DNA of 64,000 nt from Streptomyces sulphureus DSM 40104 (GCF_000381025.1 NZ_KB905815.1:541789-605788); one strand, 5' to 3'; numbered from the stretch's first letter, positions 9,255 through 18,840 are shown. Numbers and translations are program-made. Notes: a model not told the origin generated them from the letters alone.

Positions 9255-9875
9255 GTGACGGGAGACGGCCCGGCAGCGCCCGGCAGCGGCCCCCGTCGCG
9301 AACTGCCGCAGGCCGACGGCAGGTCCGCCGAACGCGCCGACGCCGCACGCAACCGCCGCCGCCTCCTCGACGCCGCCTCGCGCATCGTCGCCGAGCAGGG
9401 CCCCGACGCCGTCACCATGAACGCCGTCGCGCGCGCGACCGGGACCGGCGTCGGCACCGTATACCGCCGGTTCGGCAGCGTCGCGCAGTTGCTGCTCGCA
9501 CTCCTCGACGAGCGGGAGCGGCAATTGCAGGAGGCGTTCCTCAGCGGCCCGCCCCCGCTCGGCCCCGACGCTCCCCCCGAGAAGCGGCTCCGCGCCTTCC
9601 TCCATGCCGTCGTCGACCACACCGTCGAGCAGCAACCGCTGCTGCTCGCCGCCGAGGCCGCCTCACCAGGCGCGCGCTACGCCGGCGCCCCGTACCGCAC
9701 GATGCACACTCACGTCGCCGCGCTCCTCGCCGAGGTCCGCCCGGGCAGCGACGCACCGCTCCTCGCCCACCTGCTCCTCGCCCCGCTCGCGCCCTCGCTC
9801 GTCCACCACCTCGTGCGGGAGCAGGGCAGGACACCGCGAGAGCTCAAGTCCGGCATCGACCAACTCCTGGGCTGA
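9255..9875 (+). CDS. TetR/AcrR family transcriptional regulator
   Basis: 206 residues; GTG preceded by AGGAGGAAGGCA. TetR N-terminal HTH at about residues 25-75 (RRRLLDAASRIVAEQGPDAVTMNAVARATGTGVGTVYRRFGS), then an all-helical ligand-binding domain ending with the family's usual RTPRELKSGIDQLL. Divergent from wrbA across 282 bp containing three inverted repeats, so it most likely represses wrbA and itself. The ligand is unknown. Confidence 0.9.
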   Translation: MTGDGPAAPGSGPRRELPQADGRSAERADAARNRRRLLDAASRIVAEQGPDAVTMNAVARATGTGVGTVYRRFGSVAQLLLALLDERERQLQEAFLSGPPPLGPDAPPEKRLRAFLHAVVDHTVEQQPLLLAAEAASPGARYAGAPYRTMHTHVAALLAEVRPGSDAPLLAHLLLAPLAPSLVHHLVREQGRTPRELKSGIDQLLG

Positions 9876-9893
9876 GCAGGCGCGTCGGTACCG

Positions 9894-10916
9894 TCAGAGG
9901 GTGATGCTCGCGGCGATCGGCAGGTGGTCGCTCCCCGCCGCGTCCAGGGTCCACGCGGATTCGGGCTCGACGCCCTTGACCATGATCTGGTCGATCCTCG
10001 CCATCGGGAAGGCGGCGGGCCAACTGAAGCCGAACCCGTCGCCCGCCGCGCCCTGCGCCGAGCGCATCTGCGAGGTGATGGGGGCGAGCGCGCGGTCGTT
10101 CATCGTGCCGTTGAGGTCGCCGAGGAGGACGACCCTGCCCGCCTTCTCGTGGGAGATCGCCCTGCCGAGCGCCTGTGCGCTGCCGTCCCGCTGCCCCGCC
10201 GTGAATCCGGACCTGAACTCCACGCGCACCGAGGGGAGATGGGCCGCATAGACGGCGAGCTTGCCCTGCGGCGTGTGGACGGTGGCGCGGAGCGCCCGCG
10301 GCCACCCCATCTCGATGTCGACCTCGCGGACGTCCGTCATCGGGTACTTGCTCCACAGGCCGACGGTGCCGATGAGCTTGTGGTGCGGGTAGGCGCTGCG
10401 CAACCCCTTCTCGTACGCGTCGGCACGGGCGTCCGACACCTCCTCCAGCGCGAGGACGTCGGCACCGGAGGCGGCGAGGCTGCGTACGGTCCCCGCGGGG
10501 TCGAGGTTCTCCGCATCGACGTTGTGCGTCGCCACCGTGACGTCCCCTCCGGCGCCCGAACCTCCCCCGACGAGGCCGCCGAAGAGCCCGACCCAGGCGA
10601 CGACGGGGAGGACGAGCGCCGCGAGCGCGGTCGCCGAGCGCCGCAGCAGGGCCCAGACGAAGAGCACGGGGACGAGGAGGCCGCCCCACGGCAGGAACGT
10701 CTCCCACAGCGAGCCGAGGTTGCCGATGGCGTTGGGGATGCGTGCGTGCCAGAAGAAGGCGAGCGCGAGGAGCACGGCGACCACCGCGGGCACCAGGCCG
10801 CGCCGCCAGATCCCCGGGCTGCGCCACCTGCCCCGCAGCCGGCTCATGCGTCCGCCGCCGCTCGAGGCCGACCGGTCGGCCTCGCCGCCTGCCTGGACCA
10901 TGTACGCACGTGCCAT
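9894..10916 (-). CDS. Membrane-anchored endonuclease/exonuclease/phosphatase family protein
   Basis: 340 residues from the ATG at 10916 (GCGAGGACGGCGG upstream); the open frame continues far upstream but only as antisense noise. Residues 30-115 form about three membrane helices (LVPAVVAVLLALAFFW, LLVPVLFVWALL, LAALVLPVVAWVGLFGGLV). The rest is an EEP fold: THNVDAEN at the start, LALEEVSD with the metal-binding Glu, YAAHLPSVRVEF, LLGDLNGTMND and the terminal SDHLPIAASI with the catalytic Asp-His pair. The active site should face outward. Substrate (nucleic acid, phospholipid or phosphoester) cannot be told. It overlaps nothing and is convergent with the TetR gene, 18 bp away. Confidence 0.88.
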   Translation of the reverse strand: MARAYMVQAGGEADRSASSGGGRMSRLRGRWRSPGIWRRGLVPAVVAVLLALAFFWHARIPNAIGNLGSLWETFLPWGGLLVPVLFVWALLRRSATALAALVLPVVAWVGLFGGLVGGGSGAGGDVTVATHNVDAENLDPAGTVRSLAASGADVLALEEVSDARADAYEKGLRSAYPHHKLIGTVGLWSKYPMTDVREVDIEMGWPRALRATVHTPQGKLAVYAAHLPSVRVEFRSGFTAGQRDGSAQALGRAISHEKAGRVVLLGDLNGTMNDRALAPITSQMRSAQGAAGDGFGFSWPAAFPMARIDQIMVKGVEPESAWTLDAAGSDHLPIAASITL

Positions 10917-11423
10917 CCGCCGTCCTCGCCTGCCTGTTCGCGTCTGCCGATCTTCGCCGAACCAGGGCGAAACGGAAACCACCGCCGCACACGGAAAGCC
11001 CCGACGAACCGGGCGCTCCGGACTCCACTGATGCGGTGCGGGGCCGTCGACACGGTCGCCATCCACCGGTTCGCCCCAACGTTCCCGTACGCCTGGATCG
11101 GCATACACCGTGAACGACGTGCCGCACCGTCGTGAGGTTCCGCTTCTCGCGTGATCTTCCTCCGCGGTGACGGAACGCGCATCTCCGAGGGGTCCGGCGG
11201 CCGTCGCACCGGACTTCCGTCCGGGCTCACCGCGTGTCAGCATGGCAGCGGCCGACCTCGACTCCGAAGGGGCCGCCGACGGTGCATCGCCGTACCGCAG
11301 CCCCGCCCGGGGCGGCAGGCGGACGGCTGGCACAGGCACCCGAGGCTCCTCCGCCGCCGAGCGCGGGCCGCATCCGGGGACGCCGTCAGGGCGCCTCGAG
11401 ACGACAACACAGGAGCCGGCGTC
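10917..11423. other. Gene-free gap between the EEP protein and panB
   Basis: 507 bp between divergent genes. No reading frame here has protein-like composition or a ribosome site. A small hairpin (CGGAC-N4-GTCCG near 11210) is the only visible structure. It should contain the promoters of both flanking genes, but no convincing -35/-10 pair was found. Confidence 0.5.
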
Positions 11424-12296
11424 ATGACGCACCCACAGCACACCTCTGCCTCCGCACCCCCGTCGCGCGAGCGCCCCGCGCTTTACGGCGGCACCCGCAG
11501 CCGCCGCAACACCGTGCGCGACGTCGCCGTCGCCAAGGAGCGCGGCGAGAAGTGGCCGATGCTCACCGCCTACGACGCGATGACCGCCTCCGTCTTCGAC
11601 GAGGCCGGCATCCCCGTGCTCCTCGTCGGCGATTCCATGGGCAACTGCCACCTCGGCTACGAGACCACCGTGCCCGTGACGATGGACGAGATCGCGATGC
11701 TCTCCGCTGCCGTCGTGCGCGGGACGCAGCGCGCGCTCGTCGTGGCCGACCTGCCGTTCGGCGCCTACCAGGAGGGTTCGGTGCAGGCGCTGCGGAACGC
11801 GACGCGACTGGTGAAGGAGGCCGGCGTCGGCGCGGTGAAGCTGGAGGGCGGGGAGCGGTCGGCCGAGCAGGTCGCGCTGCTGGTGGAGTCCGGGATTCCG
11901 GTGATGGCGCACATCGGGCTGACTCCGCAGTCGGTCCACGCGATGGGCTACCGCGTGCAGGGCCGCGGGGAGGAGGCGGCGCAGCAGCTCCTGCGGGACG
12001 CCAAGGCCGTGCAGGACGCGGGCGCCTTCGCCGTGGTGCTGGAGATGGTCCCCGCCGAGGTCGCCGGCGAGGCGACGCGCTCCCTGCACATCCCCACCGT
12101 CGGCATCGGCGCGGGCCCCGACTGCGACGCGCAGGTGCTCGTCTGGACGGACATGGCCGGCCTCACCGGCGGACGGGTCCCGCGGTTCACCAAGCAGTAC
12201 GCGCAACTTCGGGACGTCCTGGGGCAGGCGGCGCGGGAGTACGGTGCCGAGGTCGCGGGCGGGGCCTTCCCCGCGGCCGAGCACACCTTCTCGTAG
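11424..12296 (+). CDS. panB: 3-methyl-2-oxobutanoate hydroxymethyltransferase (pantothenate synthesis)
   Basis: 290 residues; ATG with ACAGGAGCCGG upstream. (beta/alpha)8 barrel of the PanB family: [18 protein letters not shown], the Mg-binding [43 protein letters not shown] segment, LEMVPAEVA and the closing [18 protein letters not shown]. It transfers a hydroxymethyl group from 5,10-methylene-THF to 2-oxoisovalerate to give ketopantoate, the first committed step towards pantothenate and CoA. The other pan genes are not adjacent. Confidence 0.97.
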   Translation: MTHPQHTSASAPPSRERPALYGGTRSRRNTVRDVAVAKERGEKWPMLTAYDAMTASVFDEAGIPVLLVGDSMGNCHLGYETTVPVTMDEIAMLSAAVVRGTQRALVVADLPFGAYQEGSVQALRNATRLVKEAGVGAVKLEGGERSAEQVALLVESGIPVMAHIGLTPQSVHAMGYRVQGRGEEAAQQLLRDAKAVQDAGAFAVVLEMVPAEVAGEATRSLHIPTVGIGAGPDCDAQVLVWTDMAGLTGGRVPRFTKQYAQLRDVLGQAAREYGAEVAGGAFPAAEHTFS

Positions 12297-12324
12297 GCGC
12301 GGCGGTCGACAGGCCAAGGACAGG

Positions 12325-12389
12325 TGACCGACAGATGACCGACAGAACCGCTCTACGCCTGTAGGTGAACTGTCGGTCGTCTGTCGGTG
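12325..12389. promoter_or_regulatory. Operator-like array of four CTGTCGGT-type half sites before the exporter genes
   Basis: An 11-bp motif TGACCGACAGA occurs twice in tandem (12325-12335, 12336-12346) and is followed, after 23 bp, by two inverted copies (12370-12378 and 12381-12389). The two pairs can also fold as a 20-bp stem with two mismatches. The array ends 21 bp before the drrA-like start codon, so it probably binds a repressor of the exporter or forms an attenuator-type hairpin. Confidence 0.6.
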
Positions 12390-12410
12390 GTCGCTGACAT
12401 CTTTGATGGC

Positions 12411-13424
12411 ATGACGCGACAGCACACCACCGGACCGGGCCGCGGCTCCCACGCCGTCGAGGTACGCGGCCTGGTCAAACACTTCGGGGAAACCAAGGCG
12501 GTCGACGGCATCGACCTGGACGTCGACGAGGGCACCGTCCTGGGCGTCCTCGGCCCCAACGGCGCGGGCAAGACCACCTTGGTCCGCATGCTCTCGACCC
12601 TCCTCCAGCCCGACGCGGGCACGGCCACGGTCGCCGGTTACGACGTGGTGCGCCAGCCCCGCCAACTGCGCCGCACCATCGGCCTCACCGGCCAGTACGC
12701 CTCCGTCGACGAGAAGCTCTCCGGCCGCGAGAACCTCTACATGATCGCCCGGCTCCTCGACCTCCCGCGCCCGGAGGCCCGGCGACGCGCCGACGAACTG
12801 CTGGAGCGGTTCTCGCTCACCGAGGCGGCGAAGCGCCCCGCCAGCAAGTACTCGGGCGGCATGCGCCGCAGGCTCGACCTCGCCGCCTCGATGATCGGCC
12901 GCCCCCGTGTCCTCTACCTCGACGAGCCGACCACAGGTCTCGACCCCCGCACCCGCAACGAGGTCTGGGAAGAGGTGCAGTCGATCGTCGCCGAGGGCAA
13001 CACCGTCCTCCTCACCACCCAGTACATGGAGGAGGCCGAGCAGCTCGCCGACGAACTCACGGTGATCGACCGCGGCAAGGTGATCGCGGAGGGACGGGTG
13101 CCCGAGCTGAAGGCGAAGGTCGGCGGCCGCACCATGGAGATCCGCCCCACCGACCACGGCGACCTCCACCGCATCGCCGGCGCGCTGGCCGAGGCCCAGT
13201 TGGACGGCGTGGGAGGCGCCTCGGCTGACGAGGAGGCCGGAATCGTCAGCGTCCCCATCCTCAGCGACGAGCAACTCACCGAGGTCGTCGCGCTCCTCGG
13301 CACGCGCGGCTTCGCGCTCACCGACCTCGGCACCCATCTGCCCAGCCTGGACGAGGTGTTCCTCGCGCTCACCGGCCAGAAGGCCACGCACCAGGAGTCC
13401 GCGCCCGAGGAGGTCGCCGCATGA
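12411..13424 (+). CDS. DrrA-type ABC transporter ATP-binding protein
   Basis: 337 residues from the ATG at 12411. No good ribosome site is visible, and an upstream in-frame GTG at 12387 is possible. Full ABC ATPase: Walker A GPNGAGKTTL (about residues 45-54), Q-loop LTGQYASVDEKLSGRENL, signature YSGGMRRRLDLAASM, Walker B VLYLDEPTTGLDPRTR and the switch region LLTTQYMEEAEQLAD. The C-terminal 110 residues form the DUF4162-like domain found in DrrA proteins. It should power export of a hydrophobic drug or metabolite with the permease encoded next, whose ATG overlaps this stop codon (ATGA). Confidence 0.93.
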   Translation: MTRQHTTGPGRGSHAVEVRGLVKHFGETKAVDGIDLDVDEGTVLGVLGPNGAGKTTLVRMLSTLLQPDAGTATVAGYDVVRQPRQLRRTIGLTGQYASVDEKLSGRENLYMIARLLDLPRPEARRRADELLERFSLTEAAKRPASKYSGGMRRRLDLAASMIGRPRVLYLDEPTTGLDPRTRNEVWEEVQSIVAEGNTVLLTTQYMEEAEQLADELTVIDRGKVIAEGRVPELKAKVGGRTMEIRPTDHGDLHRIAGALAEAQLDGVGGASADEEAGIVSVPILSDEQLTEVVALLGTRGFALTDLGTHLPSLDEVFLALTGQKATHQESAPEEVAA

Positions 13425-14287
13425 GCACCGAGACAGTACAGACCCGGACGGAGCCGAAGGAGCCGGTACCCGTGCCGCGCCAGGCTCCGCCGTCGCCCAC
13501 CGACGACGGCCGGATCGGACTCCGCGCCAACCTCCGGCACATCGGCGCCCTGGTCCGGCGGAACGCCCTGCAGATCAAGCAGGACCCGGAGTCGATGATG
13601 GACGTGCTCCTGATGCCCATCATCTTCACCCTGCTCTTCGTCTACGTCTTCGGCGGAGCCATCGGAGCCGGCGGCGACCGGGACGGCTACACCAACTACC
13701 TGGTCCCCGGCATGATGGCGATGATGAGCATGAACATCGCCATGGCGGTCGGCACCGGCATCAACGAGGACTTCCGCAAGGGCGTCATGGACCGCTTCCG
13801 CTCCATGCCGATCGCCCGCTCCTCGGTGCTCCTCGCCAAGATCATGGTGGAGATCGCCAGGATGCTCATCTCCATCGTGGTGCTCCTCGCCGTCGGTTTC
13901 CTCGTGGGATTCGACGTGGAGGGGCGGTGGCTCGGACTGCTCGGCGGGATCGGACTCACCGTGCTCTTCGGTGCGTCGCTGCTGTGGATCTTCATGCTCC
14001 TGGGGCTCACCGTGCGGACGGCCCAGGCGGTCCAGGGTGTCTCCTTCCTGGTGCTGATGCCGCTCCAGTTCGGTTCCTCGATCTTCGTCCCGACGGACAC
14101 GATGCCCGGCTGGCTGGAGTCGTTCACCGACGTCAACCCACTGACCCAACTCGCGGACGCATCCCGGGGACTGGTGCTCGGGCAGGGCGCGGTCGGCTCC
14201 CCCGTCCTCTGGACGATCGTGTGGTCGGCCGGCCTGACGCTCGTCACGGCGCCGTTGGCGATCTCGAAGTTCCGCAAGAAGGTCTGA
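13421..14287 (+). CDS. DrrB-type ABC-2 permease
   Basis: 288 residues; start codon overlaps the ATPase stop by 4 bp, a sign of coupled translation. About 35 soluble residues precede six membrane helices of the ABC-2 type (MDVLLMPIIFTLLFVYVFGG; YLVPGMMAMMSMNIAMAVG; ISIVVLLAVGFLVGF; IGLTVLFGASLLWIFMLLGLTV; FLVLMPLQFGSSIFVPTDTMP; VLWTIVWSAGLTLVTAPLAI). The segment EDFRKGVMDRFRSMPIARSSVL is the cytoplasmic coupling region of DrrB-like exporters. Together with the upstream ATPase it makes a complete daunorubicin-type efflux pump; the real substrate is unknown and no biosynthetic cluster is adjacent. Confidence 0.92.
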   Translation: MSTETVQTRTEPKEPVPVPRQAPPSPTDDGRIGLRANLRHIGALVRRNALQIKQDPESMMDVLLMPIIFTLLFVYVFGGAIGAGGDRDGYTNYLVPGMMAMMSMNIAMAVGTGINEDFRKGVMDRFRSMPIARSSVLLAKIMVEIARMLISIVVLLAVGFLVGFDVEGRWLGLLGGIGLTVLFGASLLWIFMLLGLTVRTAQAVQGVSFLVLMPLQFGSSIFVPTDTMPGWLESFTDVNPLTQLADASRGLVLGQGAVGSPVLWTIVWSAGLTLVTAPLAISKFRKKV

Positions 14288-14455
14288 CGGGCTCGGCCCC
14301 CGGCGCGGCACCTTCGCTCCGGGGCTCGCACCGTCGGACGGCGGGGGTCCGGGCGGGGCGGAGTCGGTGCACGGCCGTGCCGGGCTGCTGCCCGCGCCTT
14401 CAACGGTAGGGAGCCCAGGAGCGGTTGACCGGGACAGCGGAGGAGGCGACGGATC

Positions 14456-17400
14456 TCAGATGAGCTCCGTCGCCTCCGCGAGGCTCAGCTCCCGCCCCTG
14501 CACGAACGCCGCCTCGAAGGCTGCGTCGCCCTCCTCGTGGCCCATCGCGGCGCGCAGGGCCTTCCGGGCCGTGGCCTCGGCGGTGCGCCGTACCGCTTCC
14601 CTGCCGGGCTCGGAGGGTGCCGGCAGGTGGAGGAGCCCGGGCAGCTCCCGGGCGTAGGCGCCGAGGAGGCGGGCGGCGAGTTCGGGATCACCGAGCGCTG
14701 CGTGCGACCAGGCGGCGATAGGGAGCTGGTTGGCACCGAGGCTGGGACTGATGAGTTCGGCGAAGGCGCCGCGGATGTTCGGCAGCGCGTCCCGCAGCGT
14801 CACCAGAGCCCGCGCGTGCTGGCCCGACGCGGCGTAGCCCCAGGCGAGCAGGGTCTGCACCATGCCGCGGAAGACGGCGGAAGGTCGGCTGCGCAGCTCC
14901 TCCTCCATCGTCGTCAGCAGTGCGACGGCTTCTTCCACGGGACCGAAGCGGAGCAGATAGATGGCGTACTGCACGCCGATGAAGTGCCAGTCGTCGCCGT
15001 GCGACCTGCTGCTTTCGTCCAAGGCGTCGCAGAGCAGGGCCGCGCCCTCGGCCACGTCGTCCGGGTCGCCCGTCTCGATCAGCGCGGCGCCCAACCGTGA
15101 GCGGAAGTTGGGGAGTTGACCCTCGATACCGAGGCGCTGCGCACACTCTATCGCCGCGCGGAAGTCCTCCGCCGCCGCGACGTACTCACCGCGAAGGTTG
15201 CGCACTTCACCGCGGCCCGAGCGGGCCTCGGCCACACCCCAGGCGTCCCCCTCGGCGACGAAGAGTGCGAGGCACTCCTCGGAGTCCCGTACCGCCTGCT
15301 CCGTCCCTCCCGGCTGCTCGTTGGCCATCCTTGCCCGCATGTGCAGGGCGAAGGCGAGATGCCAGTCGTCACCGCGCTCCCGGCACCGCTCGATCGTGGC
15401 GTCGAGGACCTCGGAGAGCTCGGCGACCCGTCCCGACAACACCCAGGCGAAGATCCACATCATCCCGGGCAGCCGACAGACCTGCGGTTGCCCCGGCTCG
15501 TACGTCGCGACGACGCGCGCGAGCGCCTCCTGGAACTCCGCAGTCTCGGCGCGGGAGGGCGCGTCCTCGTCGGCGAGCGTCATCAGCCGGACGGCGCGGC
15601 GGGCCTCCTGGAGCAGCTCCGGACCGAGCGGCGGCGGGGAGTTGACGGGCTCGGACACGTCTGCGGCGGGGACGACGGGTGCGGCGAACGGGTCGGGGCC
15701 GAGGTCGGCCGTCGCCCGGGCCCAGGCGCAGGCGTCGGTCGAGTGGTTGCGCAGCCGCCAGAACCAGATCATCGACAGGGTGAGGCAGAGCGCCTCCTCC
15801 TCGTCCCCCGCGCCGATGGCGCGGGCGAGCGCCGTCCTGACGTTGTCGTGGTCGCTCTCCAACTCGTCGAGTGCACGCCGCTGTTGCGGTCCTCGCAGCA
15901 GTCGGTCAGCCGCCCGTGCCGCCTCCCGGAACGCGACGAGGTGCCGGCGTTCGGTCGCGGCGCGCTCGCCCGCCTCGTCGAGCCGCTCGGCGGCGTACTC
16001 GCCGACGGTCTCCAGGAGCCGGTACCGCGTCTCGTCGTCGCCCGTGGCGAGTTCGGGGATGACCAGTGACTTGTCGACGAGCGAGGCGAGCAGCGCCGGC
16101 ACGTCGGCCGAGTCGACGTCGTGCTCGCCCGTTCCCCCGCACACCTCCTCGGCGCGGGCGAGCGTGCTTCCGCCGGAGAAGACCGAGAGCCGCCGCAGGA
16201 CTGCGCGTTCCTCGTCGGCGAGGAGCTCCCACGACCAGTCGACGACGGCGCGCAGCGTCTGCTGCCGGGGCAGCACGGTGCGGCTGCCGCTGGTGAGGAG
16301 GCGGAAGCGGTCGTCGAGCCGGTCGGCGAGCTGGCGGGGCGTGAGCGAGCGCAGCCGTGCGGCGGCGAGTTCGATCGCGAGCGGCAGGCCGTCGAGGCGG
16401 CGGCAGATCTCCGCGCACGCCTCGGGGTCCTCGGCGAGGTCGAAGCCCGGACGTGCCGCGGCACCGCGATCGGCGAGGAGCCGCAGCGCCGAGGCGTCCG
16501 GAAGCGGCAGCAGCGGGCGGACCACCTCACCCGGCACGCCCAGCGGCTCCCTACTCGTCGCCAGGACCGTCACGCCCGGGCACTCGACGAGCAGCCGCTC
16601 CACCAACTCGGCCGCCGCGTCGATCACATGCTCGCAGTTGTCGAGGACGAGCAGCATGGTCCGCGGCGCGCACCGCTCGGCGAGCTGCGTCAGCGCGTCG
16701 GTCGCCTGCTCCGCAGCCCGCAACCCCTCCGCCGCGACGCTCCCGCGGATCTGCGTCTCGCGCCCCCCGAGCGCGGTGAGGACCGCCTCGGGGACGGTCG
16801 CGGCCTCGCGCACGGGAGCGAGCTCGGCGACCCAGACACCGTCCGGCCACCGGGCCCCGTCCGCGGGCGAGGGCGAGGGCGAGGGCGAGGGCGTCGCCGC
16901 CGTACCACCCGCGCCCGCCAGGGCTGCCTCCGGGCACACCGACTCCGCCGCCTCCTGCGAAAGCCGCGTCTTCCCCGCCCCACCGGGCCCCGTGAGCGTG
17001 ACGAGCCGCGCAGCGGCCAACTCCCGCCCCAACGCAGCCACTTCCTCCTCCCGCCCGACGAACGAGGTCAGCCGTGCCCGCAGATTGCCCGACCGCCTGG
17101 CAACACGAAGAGCGGCGGGCCCGGAGAGCCCCGCACGACGACTCGGGGGCTCACTCGCGTCGACGGGGCGTTGGGGGGCGCCTTGCGGTGCGTTCTCGGG
17201 TTCGTGGCGGTTGCCCGCGTCGGTGGGGTGGGTGTGCGCGGGTGGGCGGTGGCTCGCGTCGGTGGGGTGGCTGCCGTTGCTTGAGGGGGAGTTCGCCGTT
17301 TCCGGACGGCTGGTGCCGGCAGGGGCGGCTCGGACGGGCGGCGGTTGGCTTGCGTCGGCGGGGCGGCCGTTCGTGTGCGGCGGAGCGCTTGCGTCGGTGG

Positions 17401-18547
17401 GGCGGCCGTTCGTGTGCGGCGGCTTGCTCACGTCGGTGGGGGCGCTTGCGTCGGTGGGGTGTTTCCCGTCGTGCGACGGTCCGTGTGCCGCGCCGGGGCG
17501 GCTGCCCCGGCCGGCGGAGTGCCCCTCGCCGTCCGACGATTGGCCGGCGTCGACAGGGTGATCGCCCACGTGCGGCGACTGAGTTGCGGCAGCAGGGCGG
17601 CCGTTCGCGCGCGGCGGCTCGCACGCGTCGACGGGGTGGCCCTCGTCGCCCGACGGTCCGTCCGCCGCCGCGGGACGGCTATCCCGGCCGACGAAGTCGC
17701 TTTCGCCGTCCGGCGCTCGTCTCTCATCGGCACGGCGGCCGCTCACGTGCGGCGGCTGACTTGCGTCGGCGGGGCGGTCACCCACGTCCGACGACCCGAT
17801 CGCACCGGCGGGGTGACGGAGCAACTCGGCATGAAGTGCGCGGAGTTCGGGTCCCGGGTCGGCCCCCAACCGCTCGACGAGCACGGTGCGGATCGCCTCG
17901 TATGCGGCGAGGGCCTCGGCCTGTCGGCCGGCGTCCCGCAGGGCGCGCAGGTAGAGAGCCTGCACGGGTTCGTCGAGCGGGTGGTCGGTGGCGAGCTCAC
18001 GGGCAGCGGGAAGGATCGACTCCGCACGACCGAGGGCGAGTTCGGCCTCCAGGAGGTGCCGTCGGGCCACGAGGAGACGGGTACGGGCGGACCGGGCTTC
18101 GGACGAGGAGCCGCCGCCGGGGAGGTCGGCGAGCGGTTCGCCGCGCCACAGCGCCAGTGCGTCCACGAGGAGGCCGGCGGCCTTCTCCGGGTCGCCGTCC
18201 TTGAGGGCGCCGGCGCCCTCCGCCGCGAGGCGCTCGAAGCGGTGGAGGTCGACGTCGTCCCGTTCGGCCGCCAGCCGGTACCCGCCCGCCTCGCGCACGA
18301 CCGCCTCCCACCCCAGCACCCGCCGCAACCGTCCGACGAGCGCCTGCACCGCGGCCGGAGCATCAGCAGGCGGGTCCTCCCCCGCGCCCCAGACCTCCGC
18401 CACGAGCTCCCCCGTACGCACCGCTCGCCCGCCGGCCACCGCGAGCACGGTGAGCAGTGCACGCAGCCGCGCACCACCGAGCGGCATCTCGGTGCCGTCG
18501 GGGCGATGAACCCTGGTACTCCCCAGGACGCGAAAGGTGTACTGCAC
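14456..18547 (-). CDS. SARP-family regulator with BTAD and NB-ARC/TPR domains (AfsR-like), long repetitive linker
   Basis: 1,363 residues from the GTG at 18547 (ATGGAGCG upstream), clearly longer than AfsR (about 990). Residues 1-90: OmpR-type winged helix (QYTFRVLGSTRVHRPDG ... LRALLTVLAVAGGRAV). Residues about 95-245: bacterial transcriptional activator domain (DVDLHRFERLAAEGAGAL ... DEPVQALYLRALRDAGRQAEAL). Residues about 255-480: a disordered Pro/Asp/His/Gly-rich linker built of degenerate repeats such as PTDASAPPHTNGRP. Then an NB-ARC ATPase with P-loop GPGGAGKTRLS, Walker B LLVLDNCEHV and GLPLAIELAAAR, followed by helical repeats to the end. It should act as an ATP-dependent activator of secondary metabolism or development. 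No target cluster lies next to it. Confidence 0.9.
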   Translation of the reverse strand: MQYTFRVLGSTRVHRPDGTEMPLGGARLRALLTVLAVAGGRAVRTGELVAEVWGAGEDPPADAPAAVQALVGRLRRVLGWEAVVREAGGYRLAAERDDVDLHRFERLAAEGAGALKDGDPEKAAGLLVDALALWRGEPLADLPGGGSSSEARSARTRLLVARRHLLEAELALGRAESILPAARELATDHPLDEPVQALYLRALRDAGRQAEALAAYEAIRTVLVERLGADPGPELRALHAELLRHPAGAIGSSDVGDRPADASQPPHVSGRRADERRAPDGESDFVGRDSRPAAADGPSGDEGHPVDACEPPRANGRPAAATQSPHVGDHPVDAGQSSDGEGHSAGRGSRPGAAHGPSHDGKHPTDASAPTDVSKPPHTNGRPTDASAPPHTNGRPADASQPPPVRAAPAGTSRPETANSPSSNGSHPTDASHRPPAHTHPTDAGNRHEPENAPQGAPQRPVDASEPPSRRAGLSGPAALRVARRSGNLRARLTSFVGREEEVAALGRELAAARLVTLTGPGGAGKTRLSQEAAESVCPEAALAGAGGTAATPSPSPSPSPADGARWPDGVWVAELAPVREAATVPEAVLTALGGRETQIRGSVAAEGLRAAEQATDALTQLAERCAPRTMLLVLDNCEHVIDAAAELVERLLVECPGVTVLATSREPLGVPGEVVRPLLPLPDASALRLLADRGAAARPGFDLAEDPEACAEICRRLDGLPLAIELAAARLRSLTPRQLADRLDDRFRLLTSGSRTVLPRQQTLRAVVDWSWELLADEERAVLRRLSVFSGGSTLARAEEVCGGTGEHDVDSADVPALLASLVDKSLVIPELATGDDETRYRLLETVGEYAAERLDEAGERAATERRHLVAFREAARAADRLLRGPQQRRALDELESDHDNVRTALARAIGAGDEEEALCLTLSMIWFWRLRNHSTDACAWARATADLGPDPFAAPVVPAADVSEPVNSPPPLGPELLQEARRAVRLMTLADEDAPSRAETAEFQEALARVVATYEPGQPQVCRLPGMMWIFAWVLSGRVAELSEVLDATIERCRERGDDWHLAFALHMRARMANEQPGGTEQAVRDSEECLALFVAEGDAWGVAEARSGRGEVRNLRGEYVAAAEDFRAAIECAQRLGIEGQLPNFRSRLGAALIETGDPDDVAEGAALLCDALDESSRSHGDDWHFIGVQYAIYLLRFGPVEEAVALLTTMEEELRSRPSAVFRGMVQTLLAWGYAASGQHARALVTLRDALPNIRGAFAELISPSLGANQLPIAAWSHAALGDPELAARLLGAYARELPGLLHLPAPSEPGREAVRRTAEATARKALRAAMGHEEGDAAFEAAFVQGRELSLAEATELI
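17180..17790 (-). repeat. Degenerate coding repeats in the SARP linker
   Basis: Inside the SARP gene, units of about 33-45 bp encoding variants of (P/R)-x-DAS-x-PPH-x-x-GRP recur many times; the clearest neighbours lie at 17340-17460. A separate 6-bp repeat (GAGGGC four times, 16864-16891) encodes a short Pro-Ser run. Confidence 0.7.
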
Positions 18548-18840
18548 CGCTCCATCGTGCCAGCCCCTCTCCCCGCACGGGACGCCGACGGCGGGAGAGT
18601 GCCCAGGTGAGCGCAACAGAAAGCGGAGGACAACGTTCCCTCACCCCGCCAGCGAATCCATCGGCTGCTGCCGGTCCGACAGCCTTCCGAACGAGGGGTT
18701 CCGCGCACGTGGTGCGTCCACCCGGATACTCGGGCTGTCCGTCGGATTGCGTCAAGTGAGCGGCTGGGGTTGACGGTTCGACAGCGCTGGGTGCGGGCTC
18801 GGGGCGGGGCGCCTTCTGCTCGGTTTCCTACGGGAATTGG
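18548..18840. other. Gene-free gap between the SARP gene and the CRISPR array
   Basis: 293 bp. The frames that cross it have no start signals or protein-like composition. It holds the SARP promoter region and the distal (old) flank of the CRISPR array; nothing more specific is visible. Confidence 0.4.

Noticed and set aside
9894..13391. Very long minus-strand open frame across panB and the exporter ATPase gene
   Set aside because: Only its last 340 codons encode a recognisable protein; the rest is the antisense of panB and drrA and has no start signals.
16864..16891. GAGGGC tandem repeat as a regulatory or phase-variable tract
   Set aside because: It is in frame inside the SARP gene, in units of six, and encodes a Pro-Ser run; length changes would not shift the frame.
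12411..18547. Exporter plus SARP regulator as part of an antibiotic cluster
   Set aside because: No biosynthetic enzymes lie nearby; flanking genes are housekeeping.
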